A program made the translations under genes and the position numbers. From Atriophallophorus winterbourni (lineage: Eukaryota > Platyhelminthes > Trematoda > Plagiorchiida > Microphallidae), in the NCBI GenBank assembly GCA_013407085.1, contig JACCGJ010018281.1:62001-126000 (forward strand): a DNA stretch of 64,000 nt, given 5' to 3'. This document shows, one piece after another, positions 34,699 to 46,649 of the stretch. The first letter of the stretch is position 1; each line of letters begins with the position of its first letter. The notes beneath the pieces are model-generated. The model saw only the letters and a list, made by a program, of their open reading frames with translations, did not search any database and was not told the DNA's origin.

Positions 34699-35298
34699 AT
34701 GGCGCCTTTGAGTCAAAACGAAGTTGATGGTCTCCTTACTGAACTGACGCCAAAGGTCGATACGCCTGAGAAACGAACTGCTCTAGGAAAAGAGGTTTAC
34801 ACGAAGTAAGTCTCATTTAGAATATATGCCACCGCAATTCTACTGAAATTAATGCACATAAATGTTATATTTTCAGGTTATTCAACGCCCATCCAGATTA
34901 TATTAAGTACTTCAGCAAATTAAGCGGTCTCACGAAGGAAAATGTGATGCAATCGGAAAGTATAAACTATTATGCCAAGTCTTTGGTTGAAGAGCTTGTT
35001 GATATGCTCAAAAACGGCGCCAAAGAGGGAGAGCTGAAAAAACTCACTGAAAAGAGTGGCAAAGAACATAGCACTCGAAAAATAAGCAAGGAAGTATTCA
35101 TGGTAAGAGAAAAATGAAATCTCATATTGTTGTTGTTTTATGTGTTTGTTAATTTCTAAGTGAGTACATTTATTTTAATAGAGCGGCCTTCCGATATTTG
35201 TTGACTATTTCAACGGGGCGTTGCAATCTGCAGAGAACAAGGCAGCAATGAAAAAATTTTTGGAATATATTTACCCGCAAATTGCTGCTCACATCTAA
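34699..35298 (+). CDS. Globin 3 (trematode haemoglobin/myoglobin), 3 exons
   Basis: Exons are 34699-34805, 34877-35102 and 35182-35298 (107, 226 and 117 nt), giving 149 residues with stop TAA. The introns are 71 and 79 bp, GT-AG. It begins MAPLSQNEVDGLLTELTPK. Tyr34 (B10), Phe48 (CD1), Tyr68 (E7, in INYYAKSL) and His100 (F8, in SGKEH) are all present. Exon 2 is about 61% identical to globin 2 by eye, so this is the most diverged of the three tandem genes. It is more charged than globin 1 (many Lys/Glu), which may point to a different stage or tissue role, but nothing in the sequence shows this directly. Confidence 0.97.
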
Positions 35299-35349
35299 AT
35301 CGGCCGATCGGAATTTTCGCAATGTACATTGCAACACATAAACAATTTT

Positions 35350-35355
35350 AATATA
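35350..35355 (+). terminator. Possible polyadenylation signal AATATA of globin 3
   Basis: A variant hexamer 52 bp after the stop. No AATAAA is seen at the position used by globins 1 and 2. Confidence 0.35.
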
Positions 35356-35399
35356 ATCATGATTTTAAAAATTGATTTTTTGTCTGATTTTTGGAATTA

Positions 35400-36090
35400 T
35401 TAATGAACTAAAAGATATAAATATTGGCCGCGTAAAATGAATTTTATGGCGTCGTTTGAATGTCACTTGGGAGATATTGGCTCATTTACAGCAGTAAAAG
35501 TTGAGAAATTGACAATCATTTGTGTTTCAGTGTAATTTGCCAGATCATTGAAAAAGTCACATTCATTCATATGCTCAAACGGGTCAAACTTATTTAAAGA
35601 GTATTCGATGATTAAACCAAGTGAATGAATCCGCGTTTTGCCATACATCACATCCCTCTTTGGAATCTACAATTTTTCTCTTAAAGCATATAAATATTGT
35701 GGGTCAAACCAGATGACATGAGTTTTAATTGCTGACCCTTTCCAAAATATTCTTCAAATAAGAAAGATACAGTTTGAGATAACCAATACAAAACTTCATT
35801 CAACTCGACAAATTTAATTTAATGATGATATGGAAGTGAACATTGGATTAGGGTGAGTGAGAATTATATATCGCATGCATTATTTCAGCGAAAGATTTAA
35901 TTTCGAAATAAAAATATAAGGTTAAGATTAGCGTTTATTCTACGCAGTTAACACTTGCTATTGTGTCTTCAGAATTATAGACAAACTATAAACATAATAC
36001 CATTTAATGTTGTTGAGGTTCTGAAGAATATTTTATTTCGAAATCACTGAGTTTTCCGATTACAGAGCCAAAACTCAGTGATTGAAGAAG
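35400..36090. other. AT-rich intergenic sequence
   Basis: No gene recognised. Confidence 0.4.
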
Positions 36091-36103
36091 AAGAAGAAAT
36101 TGA

Positions 36104-36474
36104 CTTTATTCGTACACAGGAATTTTCAGCTGTTACAATAATTTCACCACAAATTTAAAAAATGATAAGCATGTCCCGACATCGAGTTACAATTTGTCGA
36201 CTGAACGGTTTTTCTTGTCCGTCTTAATTGATTGACATACGATCCAGTTTACTAGCAAAAGTTTTTGGGTCAAACGTTTCAGTTCAAGTCCCGGTATCTC
36301 GTACTTCGTTCTAAAGTGCACGTCCAAATTTGACCTCAGTTGTTCCGAAAATATTTGATGCATTTTACCCTTGGAGAAATTAATTGTATGCACGGCCGAT
36401 TTGAAGGCCCTTGATTGTTTCGTGCATTCATTTTCATTAAAAGATGGAATGTAATGACACATTTTTACACTCAC
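36104..36474 (-). CDS. Unrecognised ORF (95 codons) with polyA signal and GAA/TTC tail
   Basis: The minus-strand ORF 36474-36187 encodes a lysine-rich protein with HYIPSFNENECTK near the start and YEIPGLELKRLTQKLLLVN in its second half. About 80 bp after the stop is AATAAA (36104-36109), directly followed by a TTC run (GAAGAAGAAGAA on plus, 36086-36099). It could be the last exon of a host gene, or a retroposed 3' end with a simple-repeat tail. I do not recognise the family. No signal peptide or clear membrane segment. Confidence 0.3.
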
Positions 36475-36904
36475 ATCCCATGAAGTAAAATATTTAGTTA
36501 TTCCTGAGGCGTATGTGGACGAGTTAAACTACTAAAAACAAATAAATTTGCGTAACTTTGATGTCGTGCATAATGAACAGCTATCTTCTTTATTATCTAA
36601 ATGCCAACGCCCAATAAGATTCACACTCACCTCAAGAAATGCATTAGCATTTGCCACCATGGAAATGTTTGGAGACACGTACAGTGTACATTATCATAAG
36701 AAATATTTAAAATAAAAGAACAGCCACACTTTAAACCATACCGTACTTTAAAGAACAACCGAATCATGATTAGAATGCCTACCTACCTAGTTATATTTCT
36801 AATTTATGTAATGAAATACTGTACTCTAAAATTTTGGTGTGTTTATTTACAGAGGTCGAAATGATCAAGAACGTTTACAGCAAAACTACCATAATTAAAA
36901 ATTA

Positions 36905-37195
36905 ATGTTTCGCTCACACCCTCGCGCTTACAGACCGCAAAGGGTTTCTGGCTGTTTGCAGTCATCAGGTGGAGACAGTAATATTAGGTTCATTGAGCCT
37001 TGAAACAATGGAAAAGTGGTAAACAACGTTAGGTTTTACACACCGTTTGCGGTGAGTAAGTGCTGGGGATGTGAACAGCACATTACCTCGGTCAATTATA
37101 ACCGCCTTGAGCGCTTGACCAGGAATCACTAGGTGATTCTGTGTTTTAACACAGTGGTTCGTTGTTCGAACCCTATGTAACAGTGGCGTTCAAGT
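36905..37195. repeat. Retrozyme-like repeat, head-to-head pair with hammerhead
   Basis: The minus-oriented unit has CCAC, an intact CTGATGA (36968-36962), a C-TGC-AAACA-GCC-A stem region and GAAACC (36948-36943), then GTAAGCGCG. The plus-oriented unit starts near 37040 with CCGTTTGCGGTGAGTAAG and continues through GGGGATGTGAACAGCACATT, GAGCGCTTGACCAGGAATCA and GTTCGAACCC (37164-37173). The two units diverge from a common centre. Confidence 0.6.
37160..37175 (+). promoter_or_regulatory. B-box-like internal Pol III motif in the repeat
   Basis: GTTCGAACC fits the tRNA-type B-box pattern GWTCRANNC. Other copies have related but mutated versions (GTACGAACC at 1471, GTAGGAATCC at 1242). Sm-alpha of schistosomes is also Pol III-type. 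No convincing A box is seen. Confidence 0.35.
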
Positions 37196-37560
37196 AAAAC
37201 CATTGAAATTTTAAAATCATTGGGTATGCTGCTAACAGTAGCTTAAAGCCAACAGGAATATACTCCTCAACACAAAGTACACGAAAGATTGATTACTACC
37301 ATTCTGTCAGCATAGTCAGATAATGCGAGTGTGATTGTGGCGCTAAGATTGTTTTGATTAACTCTCGAAAAACAGCAAAGGGGTAAAAAAGTTATACTTT
37401 AAATTTTTGTTTATAAGGAAATCAAAAGTTTTTGTAAAACTAAATTGAAAATATAAAGAAAAATTGATTATATATTTGAGCACTCAATTAAAAGTGACAA
37501 CCTACGGTCATGAAAACATTGCTTTGGAAACATCATTCACTATTTTAATTCTGTTTTGAG
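37196..37560. other. AT-rich intergenic sequence
   Basis: Nothing recognised. Confidence 0.4.
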
Positions 37561-37589
37561 GATCACTGGACCTAAGCTTGCGTTTACCA

Positions 37590-37680
37590 CCTGTAATATC
37601 GAACAATCAGAAACCGGATGTTGCGAGTAAGTTTGGGGATGTGAGCTAAAATATAAGTCGTTGAATTTCAAAACATTTTA
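37590..37680 (+). ncRNA. Hammerhead-like motif, beta subtype (5' half decayed)
   Basis: CTGTAATATCGAACAATCA then GAAACCGG (37608-37615), followed by GTTGCGAGTAAG and GGGGATGTGAGC, as in the family body. The core is no longer CTGATGA. Confidence 0.45.
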
Positions 37681-37689
37681 TAACTAACA

Positions 37690-39680
37690 TTTTCGAATGG
37701 ATTCTGGTTTTTACGTCGATTGCTTCGCGTGATACTGCAGTGACGCTTTTGAGATATATCTACGAGATATACCCGACGATGATGAGTACAAAACAGATTA
37801 TCATCGTCGGTACCGTTTAATATACGAACTTATACGAACATCTTTCAATTAGTTCTAACAAAAAACCGAAATTTCTTCGTTTATGCTGTATTTTCTTATT
37901 TGGAACTTACAAAAGAATTCACGCAGGTTAACTTTAAATGTATTGTCATAATTGTAAAAAGTTAAAAAGGGTTGAGACTATGTTTGGGACTAAACGGTTA
38001 GTCACAAGATATTCTAAGTAACGTTTTGATATTTACATGAAATCTGCTTTTATATTAAGTATTTTAGTCATTCCGATGGCCTCACCATTGAGCAGCATTT
38101 CGTGAAATTAGAACGTGTCGAATCACGTGGATAACACGAGAGCCTTTGGTTACCAAACTTCATAATTTGATTATCAAATGCATGATTTTAATTGCTTTAA
38201 ACGTTTTGTGCTAAATTGTCAACTAAAAGGTTACAATTTATCAATTATTTTGCTATGATATGAACGAAAATCGATTCTTTGCACCTAATTACGTTTGGAA
38301 CACGAAGTGGATTGAAAATCGAACGTGTTCTTTTAGATGTCGATCTACTTAGTGCACTCAGCATAGGCCAAATTGAGCATATTGATTTTTAATCCTTAAA
38401 TAACTCCAGACTTTTCTGTTTATTCTCACGAAAACAACTCTCGTGTGCTTCGGAAAACAGGCAACTTGTTACATCGATCAGCATTTAATATGACTCTGAC
38501 TTGCGCTAACATTCCGAAACACGGGCTTGTCCAACTGCTATCTCTCACTTTCATCAAAGCACTACCAAGACCGATGCAGCTAATTTGCATAACTTCGTTG
38601 CAATGAAGAAAAACTTTCCGTTGAGCGTCCTGTATAAATTCCAGATGGGTGCTTGACTATATTGTTTATATGCGTTCCATCGATCCTTAGAATTGTATTA
38701 GTCATGCACGATAAATTAGCAATGATTTTCATGTTATGGTTTGGATGTACAGTGTGATCGACTTAAAAAAATTAAGGGAATTAATGACCTACAGATTACG
38801 AACTTAATAATCTATCTCCACTTAGGAATAATAATTTCACCCAACCCTCAATCGCAGGCACCTACGAAATGATAATTTCGCGCGCTCATCTAAAAGCATT
38901 CAAAAATGAGTGATTAGGGAACATTCAAAGAGCACATCGATAATTGATCGGGAATAGTGAACATAGGTGAGTCATGACAAAAGTAGCTGTGAAACTGGTA
39001 ACATGAACGATTCGGTCGTCGAAGAAGTGTAACGGTCAGTGTTTGACAGAATGCAAGTAAGCCCATCGTAAATGCCATATCATATTGGTTTAAGGTCAAT
39101 AGAATGAATTCTTAATGCGGAAATTTTTATTGCTCTTTTGTAAAACACGTGATAAAATGAGCTTTAACTGAATTAGATACACAACATGGTTAACATGAAA
39201 ATGTTTATGATCGCAAAATTAAAGATAATTATCTTGGTACCGATAACATCTAACATGGGAATAAACGTTATGAGGTCTCAACGGCATTTCAAATGAAACA
39301 CACCCAAACATTAGGAGAGTTTTTCTTTTTATTCGAAACAAATACTTAACATATAACCTAGGCAAAATTTATATTGTTCAAAAATCAAAGATACGTCAGA
39401 ATATTTGTTCGCGTTTATAGGCTTCGAAACAGCAACTATCGATAACAAATTTATTTTGTGATTTAATGTTTTAGAGAGCCCATGTTTGCGAGTAGTTTTT
39501 CATGGACTTGTAGCTTCCTTTCTCAGCGGTCGTTATGTTGTAATTGTGCGTTTGAAAAGTTTAACAACACCAGGTCAGGAATCATGAAATCCTAGGATAT
39601 CATTTCACAATGTATAGATTTGATATGCACATAATTGTTTGTATCTCAACTGAGTTTCGATCAAATGTGTTACTGACATT
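37690..39680. other. AT-rich intergenic sequence
   Basis: 2 kb in which I see no gene or repeat. Confidence 0.45.
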
Positions 39681-39689
39681 CTCAGCGCT

Positions 39690-39850
39690 CAGGCTGTAAA
39701 CATGTTTCTGGATGTTTTCCGTCTTCAGGTTGAGATGGATTTGATGACAGCAAACAGCTAGAAACCGGTTATGAAGTGTAAGACCTGGAGGTCTGCGCAA
39801 CACATTACATAGGTTTATTTATAGTCCTCCTGGGCACTTGAATAGCAATC
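39690..39850. repeat. Retrozyme-like repeat, palindromic hammerhead pair
   Basis: A minus motif (CTGAAGA 39728-39722, GAAA 39708-39705) and a plus motif (TTGATGA 39741-39747, helix II AGC/GCT around AAACA, GAAACCGGTT 39761-39770) stand back to back, 12 bp apart. The plus body continues with GAAGTGTAAG and CGCAACACATTACATAGG. On the plus side GAAACCGGTT is intact and C3 is changed to T. Confidence 0.6.
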
Positions 39851-39859
39851 ATCAGTTTC

Positions 39860-41330
39860 AAATCATCAGTCAAGTTTCGGGATGATTGGAAAGTGTGTTC
39901 GGCTCACCTTAAAAATATTATGCATACACATTATTAGGTTGTGAACATCAGACGATTGCCCGAAAAGACCTCAAATTTAGATAGAAATCATCATAGTTTT
40001 CACAACCCCAATTCATACCATGTACAGTAACGACAACTAACCCTGAAAAATCAACACATAAATGATCGATGACTTTGCAAAAGCTCAAAATCTTATTTCG
40101 ATGGAATGAACCTACAGCCTATTTATTACAATAGTGGTAAGACCAATCATGCAATAAAATCTTTTGGAAACTATCTGAAAATATATTTGGTTGCAAACCT
40201 CATCTCAGTGCTAACGATATCACGTTTCTTGGTTCGGTTAATAATTAATGCTATGATTCGTTTGCAACTTTCGAAGCCATCAACGATGTTTTAATGATGT
40301 GAGAGATATTAATCATTATCCACGTTACGCAATTTGTTATAAATGAGTGGAATTCATTGCATTGTGTACATTCCTCGCAATCGTAAAGCACAGGAGCTTA
40401 ATCGTATATACATATGCTTATGTATATAGAATGTGATTAATTATAGACCTACAAATTTTGCGATAATGAGCAAAATAGATGCACCTTTATGTGAAATGAT
40501 TAAGAAAATATATATTATTAATAATATTAATCACTTGCGTAGATCATTGGGCTCATGTGATTAGATTTAAAACTAGAAGAATTCGGACCCATACACTTTT
40601 TTCATCACATGCAAAACTTATATGCGACCTGTGACACATTCCTTGAAATTTTATACCAAATGCTTGTCAATACATGACACTAGAAAACTAACTAAGAACA
40701 TATACATTTTTGTGTGCTTTTTTTCTTTCACGGTATTGAGTTTATAAAGTAAAAATCAACAGATATCTCGTTTAGTTGCACAACATTCGCAAGGATACTA
40801 CATCTCAAATACTGAAGGCATTAATTCGTTTGCAACAACATACTCTTATTGAATGAAATGATAATATTCTTTGCATTCAGAGTGCAAGCAATATTTTTGA
40901 ATCAATAATTTATCGAATGAATCCAGTCAAACTTGTGCACTCGTATGCTTCAATTAATATAGTGACACGAAACCACAAATTCTTATAAAATGAACGATGA
41001 AAAATGTTTACTCAAGAGGTAAAATTTCATTGAATGAAGATGTACTGTATAACTTGTTTCCTTTTAGCGAAACGAATGCTGTTATATTAAAAAAACTGAA
41101 CTTGATGGATATATATATTATCCATTGAGTTAATCAAGTTTCGTCAAAGTAAGAAATTTTCTGAGTATTGTTTTCGACTCATTTTATCTATATTACCAAA
41201 CGGTTTTTATTTTGCTTACTATTCATTGAAAATAACGCCCCTTAAGTGAATGGTGAACATAATATTCTTAACAATGTTTTTGTGATTTCATGCATGGAAA
41301 CAATCGGATTGGATGAAATTTTGTTAATAA
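39860..41330. other. AT-rich intergenic sequence
   Basis: No gene or repeat recognised. Confidence 0.4.
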
Positions 41331-41338
41331 GCTAATGC

Positions 41339-41860
41339 AAGTGCTTTCAAAGCCGGTCTACAGAGCATGTTCGCCCTATTGCGACAGCGCCGCCTGCAGT
41401 GGCTTGGTCATGTCTACAGAATGGAAAATGGTCGTATTCCGAAGGATCTACTTTATGGTGAGTTGCAATAAGGAAGTTGGCCAATGGACAGACCGCACTT
41501 GCGGTACAAAGACGTTTGTAAAAGAGATATGAAAGCTCTCGGCATTGACTCGGCGAGTTGGGAAGACTTTGTTCTTGACCGCTCAATTTGGGGGCATTGT
41601 GTAGAGCGTCGTCTGCAAGCTGGGAAGGAGCAGATACAGCTCTTGGCTGATGAACGCAGAACACACCGCCGGCGTGCAACTGATGCAATACAACCGAGTT
41701 CTGACTATCGTTGCCAGCGCTGCAGTAGAGATTGTTTCTCCCGAATCGGACTGTGTAGTCATTTAAAAGCTGTAGAACATGAACATTCATGCGATTTTGA
41801 TGTACATCCATGGTTGACATCGACCGAAGGAGGCCAACAACAAAATTTAAAGTCAATTCA
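41339..41860 (+). mobile_element. LINE C-terminal / C2H2 fragment, copy 2 (best preserved)
   Basis: Plus-strand frames read a GH-x-YRMENGRIPKDLLYGEL-type block (41405-41465), then after a frameshift 'MDRPHLRYKDVCKRDMKALG' and 'WGHCVERRLQAGKEQIQLLA', ending in a finger C-x2-C...H-x5-H (CQRC at about 41711, HLKAVEH at about 41760). This layout, an RT C-terminal block followed by a zinc finger, occurs at the end of many invertebrate LINE polyproteins. No RT core precedes it. All long copies here start at the same word, AGTGCTTTC. Confidence 0.75.
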
Positions 41861-41949
41861 TTTCAAATTAACTGCGTGGAAACATGAACAAGATGATCCT
41901 GCCAACCGATTCCAACAGTTGCTTCAAATTTCAAGTTCGATTACTTATT

Positions 41950-42045
41950 ACCCACTGTTTCAAAGCATGCGTATCCTACTCGTACTAACCATAAGTAATG
42001 AGTGCAAACAGGATGAAATCGACCGTTATTGTGTGTGATTGAAAC
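41950..42045 (+). repeat. Retrozyme-like alpha fragment (decayed)
   Basis: ACTGTTTCAAAGCATGCG, CGTACTAACCATA and AATGAGTGCAAACAGGATGA match the alpha hammerhead region of the 7.7 and 11.7 kb copies. The GAAACCGG block reads GAAATCGACCG. Inactive. Confidence 0.45.
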
Positions 42046-42544
42046 GCTCGCAAATATGGGCTTAACCACATCCGAAAATGCGTTATTAGGATTTGTATCG
42101 TTTACGAATCAATGTTTTATTAAGGTGGCAAGCTATGGTGTACCATAATTGAAATAAATTTACGTTAATTTACTCTCTCAAATTCAAGTTTATATCTTAA
42201 TTTTACTACTTGAAAATGTATCGTTAAATTATGCTAATTAAAATCCCTTTTCTAGTGCATCTTCCATGAATATTACTGCATTTTTTAATTTTTCAGCAAC
42301 GGAGCAACGCTCGCTTTATTCCTGTGTTTAAAAGCTCGCTCAACAAACGGTTAAGGTATGCTTAACATTCAACTACAAAATATCCACCTGCAATCGTAAA
42401 TCCATCTCAAGCGATGCCTCAACTTAGTATAATGTCGAGCATCAACACAGTCTCATTTCTGAAATATGAAACATTAAATATGTGCATTTATTTTTGTGTT
42501 TAGGCTTTCCATTTTTGTTATACGCAAGAAAATCACTGTGTATT
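42046..42544. other. AT-rich intergenic sequence
   Basis: Nothing recognised. Confidence 0.4.
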
Positions 42545-43802
42545 TCTTCACTTTAACTCACTCACTCACTCAGTCCTCTCCGTGCCGAGTGGCACATGAG
42601 GCTAAGACAACTTCACGCCAGTGGTTCCGGTCTGCTGCTGCTTCCGTTGTCGTCTGCACCGTGAATCCTTGTGCATGTAGTTCGCGTCCCAAAGTTCTGC
42701 GCCAAGTTTTCTTGGGCCGTCCCATTTGTCGTTTACCTTGCGGACGCCAGTGAATGGCTAGCTTCGTATGCGAACTGGGATCCATCCTGCAGACATGAAC
42801 GAACCATCTCCACCGTCGTCTTTTGACTACGGTTGATACCACCTCCAGACCACTTTTTTCGCAGGAGCTCTTCATTCGAAATAATGTGTGGCTAAAAAAT
42901 CCGTAGAATACTTTTAAAGCACTTAGTTTGAAACACGTTCATTCTGCGCTCAATGGCAGAGGTCGTCTTCCAGCATTCCGATGCATACAGCAACGCACTT
43001 AGAACGTTGCTCGTGAAGAGTCTGATCTTCGTGTTAATGCTAAGAGCGGAGGATTTCCAAATGGAATTCAGCATGCAGAATGCTTAATTCGCCTTCCCGA
43101 TCATTCTCCTTACCTCATCTTCACAGTCACCATTTACAGTCAGTTTGCTCTCAAGGTAGACTGTATCTGTAGCCTCACTGAGCGGTTGACCGTCCACGAA
43201 CACTGGTGGTTGCTCCGGAACATTCTTCCGCATTACCTCCGATTTGCCAGCGTTAATTTCCAAACCCACCGTCTTGCCAATTTCGGATAGTCAATCGCTC
43301 TTGCTCTGGATGTCACTGATCTTGCACGCCAAGAGGGCAACATCATCCGCATAGTCCAGGTCTTCTAGCGGTCCCGCTGGGGTCCATGGAATGCCTGCTG
43401 CCCTGCCATCGGTCACCTGTCTCATAATCCAGTCTATTGTTAGGGAGAAGAGTATCGGTGAGAGGATACATCCTTGCCTCACTCCCGTACGAACCTCAAA
43501 CTTCTCAGTGAGCATTCCATTGTGAGCGACTTGGCATTCAAACTTCTCATAAAAGGCTTTTATGAGATTTACTATATTTGATGGTATACCATAATGACGG
43601 AGGATTTTCCATAACACTGGTCGGTGAACGCTATCGAAGGCCTTCTGGAAGTCGATGTAGGCCACACATAGCTCTGCATTCCATTCATGTGTCTGCTCCA
43701 GGATCTGACGGAGGACAAAGATTTGGTCAATGCAAAATTTACCTTTTCTGAAACCGGCTCGCTCGTGTCGTAAAATGGATTCAACTGCATTCTTCACTTC
43801 AA
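42545..43802 (-). mobile_element. RTE-clade LINE, 3' half (frameshifted)
   Basis: On the minus strand RT reads 'ERAGFRKGKFCIDQIFVLRQ', 'YIDFQKAFDSVHR', 'GVRQGCILSPILFSLTIDWI' and 'LDYADDVALLA' (catalytic YADD), typical of RTE/SR2-type elements of flukes. After frameshifts come 'GLEINAGKSEVM', 'ALLYASECWKTTSAIERRMN' and the end block 'GRPKKTWRRTLGRELHAQG'. The element stops in a short tandem tail (ACTC on plus, 42556-42573), as RTE elements do. It is 5'-truncated at about 43802 within RT, so there is no endonuclease. Confidence 0.92.
42556..42573 (-). repeat. RTE 3' microsatellite tail (TGAG)n
   Basis: Four ACTC units on plus (GAGT on minus) directly after the RTE coding end. Confidence 0.8.
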
Positions 43803-45520
43803 GCTAACTTGTATTTCATTTATTCAGTCTAGCCCTTTTATTTGTGTCATTTCATTTAAGCGCAACGAGACTATTTTTGCATTTGCAACTAATTATTGAT
43901 TAATAAATGAGCCTGGATAAAAGCTTTTGAAAGATATGTAACCAAACAAGTGTCTCGTTATTTTTACCGAGCAATTGTGCTATATTATGCCATGACTTAG
44001 AATGTTAATACCTAGAGATTATGAAACTAACATGCGACATTCATCTTCACTATTGTTTTCATTATTAGTACGTGTGAATTTTCTTCATTATTATTACCGA
44101 TGATATATAAAACAAGTTACAGGTTTTTCGATATCCATACAAGAATTTCCTTCCGAAAATTTCGTCATACAAGCAAATACAAGCAAAGTACGATTATCTG
44201 GTTTTCTTCTAATTTTTACAACGAAAATTGTGTAAAATAACAAATCAGACATCTTGGTTTGGGTTTTGCGGCAATTCTTGTTTGATACAATTGTCAAGTC
44301 AGGCGTCTAACAACCATAGCACGAGTTTTGTGCGTGCACAGACGTGTACGGATGTGGTTCAGAGAAAAAAACCCTGTGCACTGTCCGACAAAAGCAGTTG
44401 GATTCAAATTAGAGTACCAGCGGGTGAGGCCATGGTGATTGACAGAGATGCAAAATCGAAATGTTGCAATGCTTTTCTTACTTCCACATGATACGGAAAA
44501 ACACCCATCTATCCATCAAAAGTGCACGCGTGATTTAGCGAACTGAATATGGGACTTATGGTTTGAAAACAAAATCAGAAAAATATATACAATTACAATA
44601 TATTAAAATTCATGCTTCAAAATGCTAAAGGCCACATATGTAATACCCACCATTTTTGAGAAATAATAAAAGCCATTTAAAACTGAAAATTCGGAACAAA
44701 TGACAGATAAATTTGACTATAACTATCCAGTTTCGCCACAGGAAACCCAATGAATTTTGAGGGTCAAGCTGTTAAATTAAGGAAAGTTAAGGAAAATTTT
44801 AATTTATTTTATTTATTACACATTCTGTTCTTTTTGCACGTGAAGCATGCAGCAACAATTGCACAAATGCATTCACTAGAAATCGGCCACCAACTTCAAC
44901 GCAAGAACGGTAATTGAAATATAATGAAATGAATAAAATTATTTTTAACTGCTAGTTCCAACTATTAGTTTTCAATAGTTTCAATAGTTTCAATTTAGGT
45001 ATAGGTAATTTTTTGAAAGTTGACAATAGTAGAGTTCATTGTCATTTCATCAAACTTACATGCTGAATGTTTTTTAAAAATCTTATCATGAATGTCAGTT
45101 TTCTGAATATGCAACCTTTATTACTTGCTCACCACTGCAGTCGCAAATAGACTGTTTTTTCGTTAGAACGCAAAGAGCTAGGTCTAACCATATTCATAAG
45201 CATGACAAGAGTCCTTAGTCGATGGACTGTTAATAACTGCCAGCTTAAACCCGTTATTCATTTTGCAATCAATAATGGATAACCTCTCGCTAGTCTCAGG
45301 TTACCTGTCGTCTAATCTAGTATTAACTATCGTATCAAGACATCCGCAATTTGTCCGTAAACACCAAGATGATAGTATAAAGCGCTGCGTTCTAAATCGT
45401 TTACTTTAAAGCAGTGCCACTTGGATCATCCATGTAAGTCGCGGGTAAAACCTTAATGCTTTTCTTGAAAAAAGAATCTACCGTATCTGAAAAAATCATG
45501 GATAATTAAATCAAAGTATG
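43803..45520. other. AT-rich intergenic sequence
   Basis: No gene recognised. Confidence 0.45.
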
Positions 45521-45524
45521 CTGC

Positions 45525-45910
45525 AGTGCTTTCTAAAGCTGCTTTGTTAACCCCAGGGCGACAGCAATGCCTGCATTGGCTTGATAATATATTCAGGATT
45601 TAAAAGTGCATTTTTACAAAGATATACTTTATTGTCAGTTGAAATCAGGAAGTCGGTCACTGAACATACCACTGATCAAATACGCTTGCAAAAAAGATAT
45701 CGAATCTCCTGACACTGAACATACGCATCAGGAAGAAATTGTTCCAAACAGTTTACTTTAAAAGTACTGTTTAAAGTGTTATGTTCAAGCTTTGAAGAGA
45801 GAATATTGCACTTAGATCTTGATCGTAGATTCGAAGCGCTAGGGGCATGAAACCCTCATATGCTTGTTAGGCACATTCATGGTCAACATCGACCGAAGGT
45901 GACTAACATC
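45525..45910 (+). repeat. LINE C-terminal / C2H2 fragment, copy 3 (strongly decayed)
   Basis: Starts with AGTGCTTTCTAAAGC, the same left boundary as the copy at 41339, has the GCGACAGCAATGCCTGC word, and ends with GTCAACATCGACCGAAGG. The middle is shortened. Confidence 0.65.
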
Positions 45911-46214
45911 CACAAAAAATCAGTTTTGTTACAATAGTACCGATTCTCGTCCAGACTAAATTGGTTATTAAAATCATATAATGTATACCAAATGTTAATT
46001 TCCGTATCTTTCTTCTTCTTTCTTCTTTCATCTTTCTTTAAGCAAAAATGTGCATGCATTTTTAAATGCATTAGCATAATAACTTTAGGTATTTAAAATT
46101 AAAGAAATAAATAAATAAACCCCGGTTGATTAATAAAGTTATCTCGTTTAAACTAATTTTGCAACTTGAATATTCACGACTTGCACTAGTGGCTTAATTA
46201 ACTAAACAGTGGCC

Positions 46215-46400
46215 CCGTGAGTTTGGAAGAACTTGGTCTTGACCGCTCACATTGGAGACATTGTGTGAAGCGTCATCCGCAACCTGGGAGGGAGCAGATA
46301 CAGCTCTTGACTGCTGAACGCAAATCACGCCGCCGGCATTCAACTGACGCCCAACGACCGAGTTCTGCCTATCTTTGCAAACGCTGTGAAGAGAGTCTAT
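46215..46400 (+). repeat. LINE C-terminal / C2H2 fragment, copy 4 (partial)
   Basis: A short open stretch reads 'LEELGLDRSHWRHCVKRHPQ' and 'AYLCKRCEESL', matching the middle of copy 2 up to the start of the finger. Confidence 0.7.
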
Positions 46401-46649
46401 AAAGAACTAGTTAGATTTAAATGTGCACTTACTACTTGATCGAAACCTTTATATTTCCGTTTCAATATTCAATATATATAGTTTAGAATTTCTGTGCAAT
46501 AAACAGTTTCTAATTTTAAGTAAAAATATATATTTAGAACTAATATGAACCAGTCTTCTTGACTAGAGTAGGGTATAAAATACGTTTTCATTAGGTGAGG
46601 GAAATATAAAGGTTAGATCCCATAAATCATCAAGTTTTGATTCAAATTA

